This document shows, piece by piece, positions 13,014-14,664 of a DNA stretch of 14,664 bases. Each line of letters starts with the position of its first letter. Within the stretch, counting starts at the first letter, position 1. The stretch covers positions 1 through 14,664 of the forward strand of contig CABQJX010000068.1 in the NCBI GenBank assembly GCA_902464595.1, in the 5' to 3' direction. Both the position numbers and the translations under genes were made by a program. The DNA is from an uncultured Lachnoclostridium sp. GTDB taxonomy: Bacteria; Bacillota; Clostridia; Lachnospirales; Lachnospiraceae. Under the pieces are notes generated by a model that made no database searches, was not told the origin of the DNA, and saw only the letters and a program-made list of their open reading frames with translations.

Positions 13014-13059
13014 GTGCAGAAGGCGGGGGACAATAGGAGAAAGGCTTCCAAGAGGAAAA

Positions 13060-13959
13060 CTAAGAGGAAAGGTTCAGCTCCAGTGTTTTCAGTTCCCGGA
13101 AGATTGCATCGTATTCCTGGGAAAAGATACTTCCCCGGTTCCACAGAAACGTAAAATCATGTTTTAACATAAGATCGTCCAGAGGGATCTGCATAAGGAT
13201 CCCCTGGGCGATTTCTTTTTGCACAGCCGCCCGGTAAAGAAAGGAGATGCCGCAGTCCTGACACAGGAGAGAAACGATAGCGTGGATATTCTCCACTTCC
13301 ACCAAAGAGTGAAAATCGGATATGGACATATTTTTTAAGGCCAGAGTCCTGGAAAGGATTGCGCGAGTACCGGAGCCGGGTTCACGGGTCAGCAGCCGTT
13401 CTTCTGTAAGATCTTTGATACAGTGAACGGGTTTGGAAAAGACATGTTTTCTGGAAGCTGCAGCGATATATTCCTCGGACCGAAAGATGCGCGTTTCATA
13501 CGCATCCGCTTTAAAATATCCTTCTACAAGAGCGAAATCAATGCTTCCTTCCCGAAGAAAAGACAAGAGGGTCTGAGTATTTCCGTAGCGTATGCGCAGA
13601 TCCGTATTTGGATGGGAGGAAAGAAAAGAGGGGAGAATTGGGAGGATGGCATACTCCCCGATGGTCATGGTTACGCCAAAAGTCATAGTATTGCGGCCTG
13701 CCATACCTGCCCGCATACGATTTTGCATAACCGTCTCATCGCTTTCCATGGTTTCCAGATAGGAGCGCAGGATCTCCCCGGCAGGAGTAAGACGGAGTTT
13801 TTTCTTTTCACGGATCAGCAGAGGCATGCCGTATCGTTTTTCTAAGTATTTAATCTGTTGGGATACAGCAGGCTGAGTCAGGCCGAGAACATCGGCGGCG
13901 TGAGTGAAATTCATATACCGGCATACAGCCAAAAAAGTCTCCATTCGGAAATCGAGCAT
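13060..13959 (-). CDS. LysR family transcriptional regulator
   Basis: A 299-residue LTTR. The N-terminal winged HTH is clear (RMETFLAVCRYMNFTHAADV, then LGLTQPAVSQQIKYLEKRYG), with the linker helix to about residue 90 and the effector domain from TMTFGVTMTIGEYAILPILP. AAGGAGG sits about 8 nt before ATG 13959. It is convergent to the PsuG-like gene (46 bp apart, no terminator recognised) and divergent from the flavoprotein gene, which makes the latter its most likely target. Control of the transporter operon is possible but has no sequence support. The ligand is unknown. Confidence 0.93.
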   Translation of the reverse strand: MLDFRMETFLAVCRYMNFTHAADVLGLTQPAVSQQIKYLEKRYGMPLLIREKKKLRLTPAGEILRSYLETMESDETVMQNRMRAGMAGRNTMTFGVTMTIGEYAILPILPSFLSSHPNTDLRIRYGNTQTLLSFLREGSIDFALVEGYFKADAYETRIFRSEEYIAAASRKHVFSKPVHCIKDLTEERLLTREPGSGTRAILSRTLALKNMSISDFHSLVEVENIHAIVSLLCQDCGISFLYRAAVQKEIAQGILMQIPLDDLMLKHDFTFLWNRGSIFSQEYDAIFRELKTLELNLSS

Positions 13960-14007
13960 AGGGAATCCTCCTTTTTTAAAATCATAACAGAAATTTATTA
14001 TTATATC

Positions 14008-14020
14008 AATTATTATAATT
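14008..14020. promoter_or_regulatory. Palindrome in the LysR/flavoprotein intergenic region
   Basis: AATTAT-T-ATAATT is a perfect 6+1+6 palindrome abutting the -35 of the flavoprotein promoter (TTTACA at 14020-14025, 17 bp, TATAGT at 14043-14048). LysR proteins bind such AT-rich T-N11-A sites between divergent genes. The surrounding 13980-14030 is very AT-rich, so chance is possible. Confidence 0.4.
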
Positions 14021-14048
14021 TTACAAAATGATAAAATGGAGTTATAGT
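14020..14048 (+). promoter_or_regulatory. Promoter of the flavoprotein gene
   Basis: TTTACA (14020-14025), a 17-bp spacer and TATAGT (14043-14048); the leader to ATG 14096 is about 40 nt. Confidence 0.55.
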
Positions 14049-14095
14049 GAACACAGCAAAGAAAGAGGATACCAGAAAAGAGGAGGAGATCAAAA

Positions 14096-14664
14096 ATGTA
14101 TGATATGGTGATCGTGGGAGCAGGGCCAGCAGGGGTCAGTGCGGCAGTCTATGCCGTGAGCAGGGGATTAAAAACGGTGATATTGGAGCGTCAGGCAGTA
14201 GGAGGGCTGATTGGTAAAGTATCTACAGTGACCCATTATGCTTCTGTGGCAGAGGGAGAAAGAGGAGAAGATTTTGCAGAGCGGTTAAAAGAACAGGCAA
14301 GGAGGGCTGGAGTGGAGATCCTTTACAGGGAGGTATTGTCTGCACAGCTGTTTGGAGAGAAGAAAATGCTTCTGACCGATGAGGGGGAGATCTGGGGCAG
14401 GAAGGTGATACTGGCAGGAGGAACCTCCCCGAGAATGCTGGGGATCCCGGGGGAGGAAGAACTTCGGGGGAAGGGGATGTATATGAACGCCGCAAAGGAC
14501 GCCCTGTCCTATGAGGGAAAGCATGTTTACATTGTAGGAGGAGCTGATGGGGCAGTAAAAGAAGCTCTCTATCTGGCAAGGTATGCTTCGCGGGCAGAGA
14601 TCATCCATTTTGAAGACCAGCTGGGCTGTATTGCAGAATTTCGCGAAAGGGTAAAGCAGACGCC
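14096..14664 (+). CDS. Thioredoxin-reductase-like flavoprotein, 5' part, CxxC missing
   Basis: The open frame from ATG 14096 (AGGAGGAG just upstream) runs past the window end without a stop; 189 complete codons are visible. MYDMVIVGAGPAGVSAAVYA is the FAD-binding GxGxxG fold. VILAGGTSPRMLGIPGEEEL matches the TrxR segment before the redox centre. VYIVGGADGAVKEALYLARY is the NADPH-binding site. Between them, where thioredoxin reductases read YCATCDGALFKGK, this protein reads YMNAAKDALSYEGK, so both redox cysteines are absent. It should therefore not be a thioredoxin reductase. A ferredoxin/flavodoxin-NADP reductase-like or other disulfide-independent role is possible. It is divergent from the LysR gene. 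Confidence 0.85.
   Translation, partial: MYDMVIVGAGPAGVSAAVYAVSRGLKTVILERQAVGGLIGKVSTVTHYASVAEGERGEDFAERLKEQARRAGVEILYREVLSAQLFGEKKMLLTDEGEIWGRKVILAGGTSPRMLGIPGEEELRGKGMYMNAAKDALSYEGKHVYIVGGADGAVKEALYLARYASRAEIIHFEDQLGCIAEFRERVKQT

Noticed and set aside
13014..13059. Search for a terminator between the PsuG-like gene and the LysR gene
   Set aside because: No convincing inverted repeat with a T-run was found in this short convergent gap.

Overview
The window looks like chromosomal DNA of a Clostridia-class Firmicute, most likely Lachnospiraceae. The evidence is moderate GC, strong AGGAGG-type ribosome binding sites, a DUF1836 regulator, a YerC-type TrpR relative, PcrA, an RlmD/RlmCD methyltransferase and an rbs-like ABC transporter with an E/T/A-rich lipoprotein linker. 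The species cannot be named from the sequence alone.

Left part (1-7396), mostly housekeeping: the 3' end of an alpha/beta hydrolase gene; a Cof-type HAD phosphatase; a YerC-family TrpR-like regulator; a convergent DUF1836 regulator sharing a bidirectional terminator with it; pcrA; a small acidic single-pass membrane protein; and the rRNA methyltransferase gene rlmD.

Middle (7370-9221), a collapsed prophage. The last 27 bp of rlmD are repeated at 9195-9221 with two synonymous changes and read as an attL/attR pair. Between them lie a tyrosine integrase reduced to fragments (minus strand, next to attL), two small late-gene remnants (one with an in-frame stop, one with a G-run frameshift), and an endolysin pseudogene with a nonsense codon that abuts attR. 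The only locus that looks intact is at 8309-8627. It has a 28-residue hydrophobic peptide ending in a WLD motif, convergent promoters with an identical 11-bp core, a shared bidirectional terminator, and a direct repeat that makes the 5' end of the antisense RNA complementary to the toxin start codon region. This is the architecture of the Fst/par type I toxin-antitoxin systems, and I consider it the most interesting item in the window.

Right part (9332-14664): a four-gene operon made of a single-domain sugar-type ABC ATPase, its permease, a lipoprotein substrate-binding protein, and a divergent member of the pseudouridine-5'-phosphate glycosidase (PsuG) family in which some expected catalytic residues are replaced. 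No pseudouridine kinase is present in the window. A LysR regulator follows on the minus strand, divergent from the start of a thioredoxin-reductase-like flavoprotein that lacks the CxxC pair and runs off the window. No rRNA, tRNA or CRISPR array was seen.
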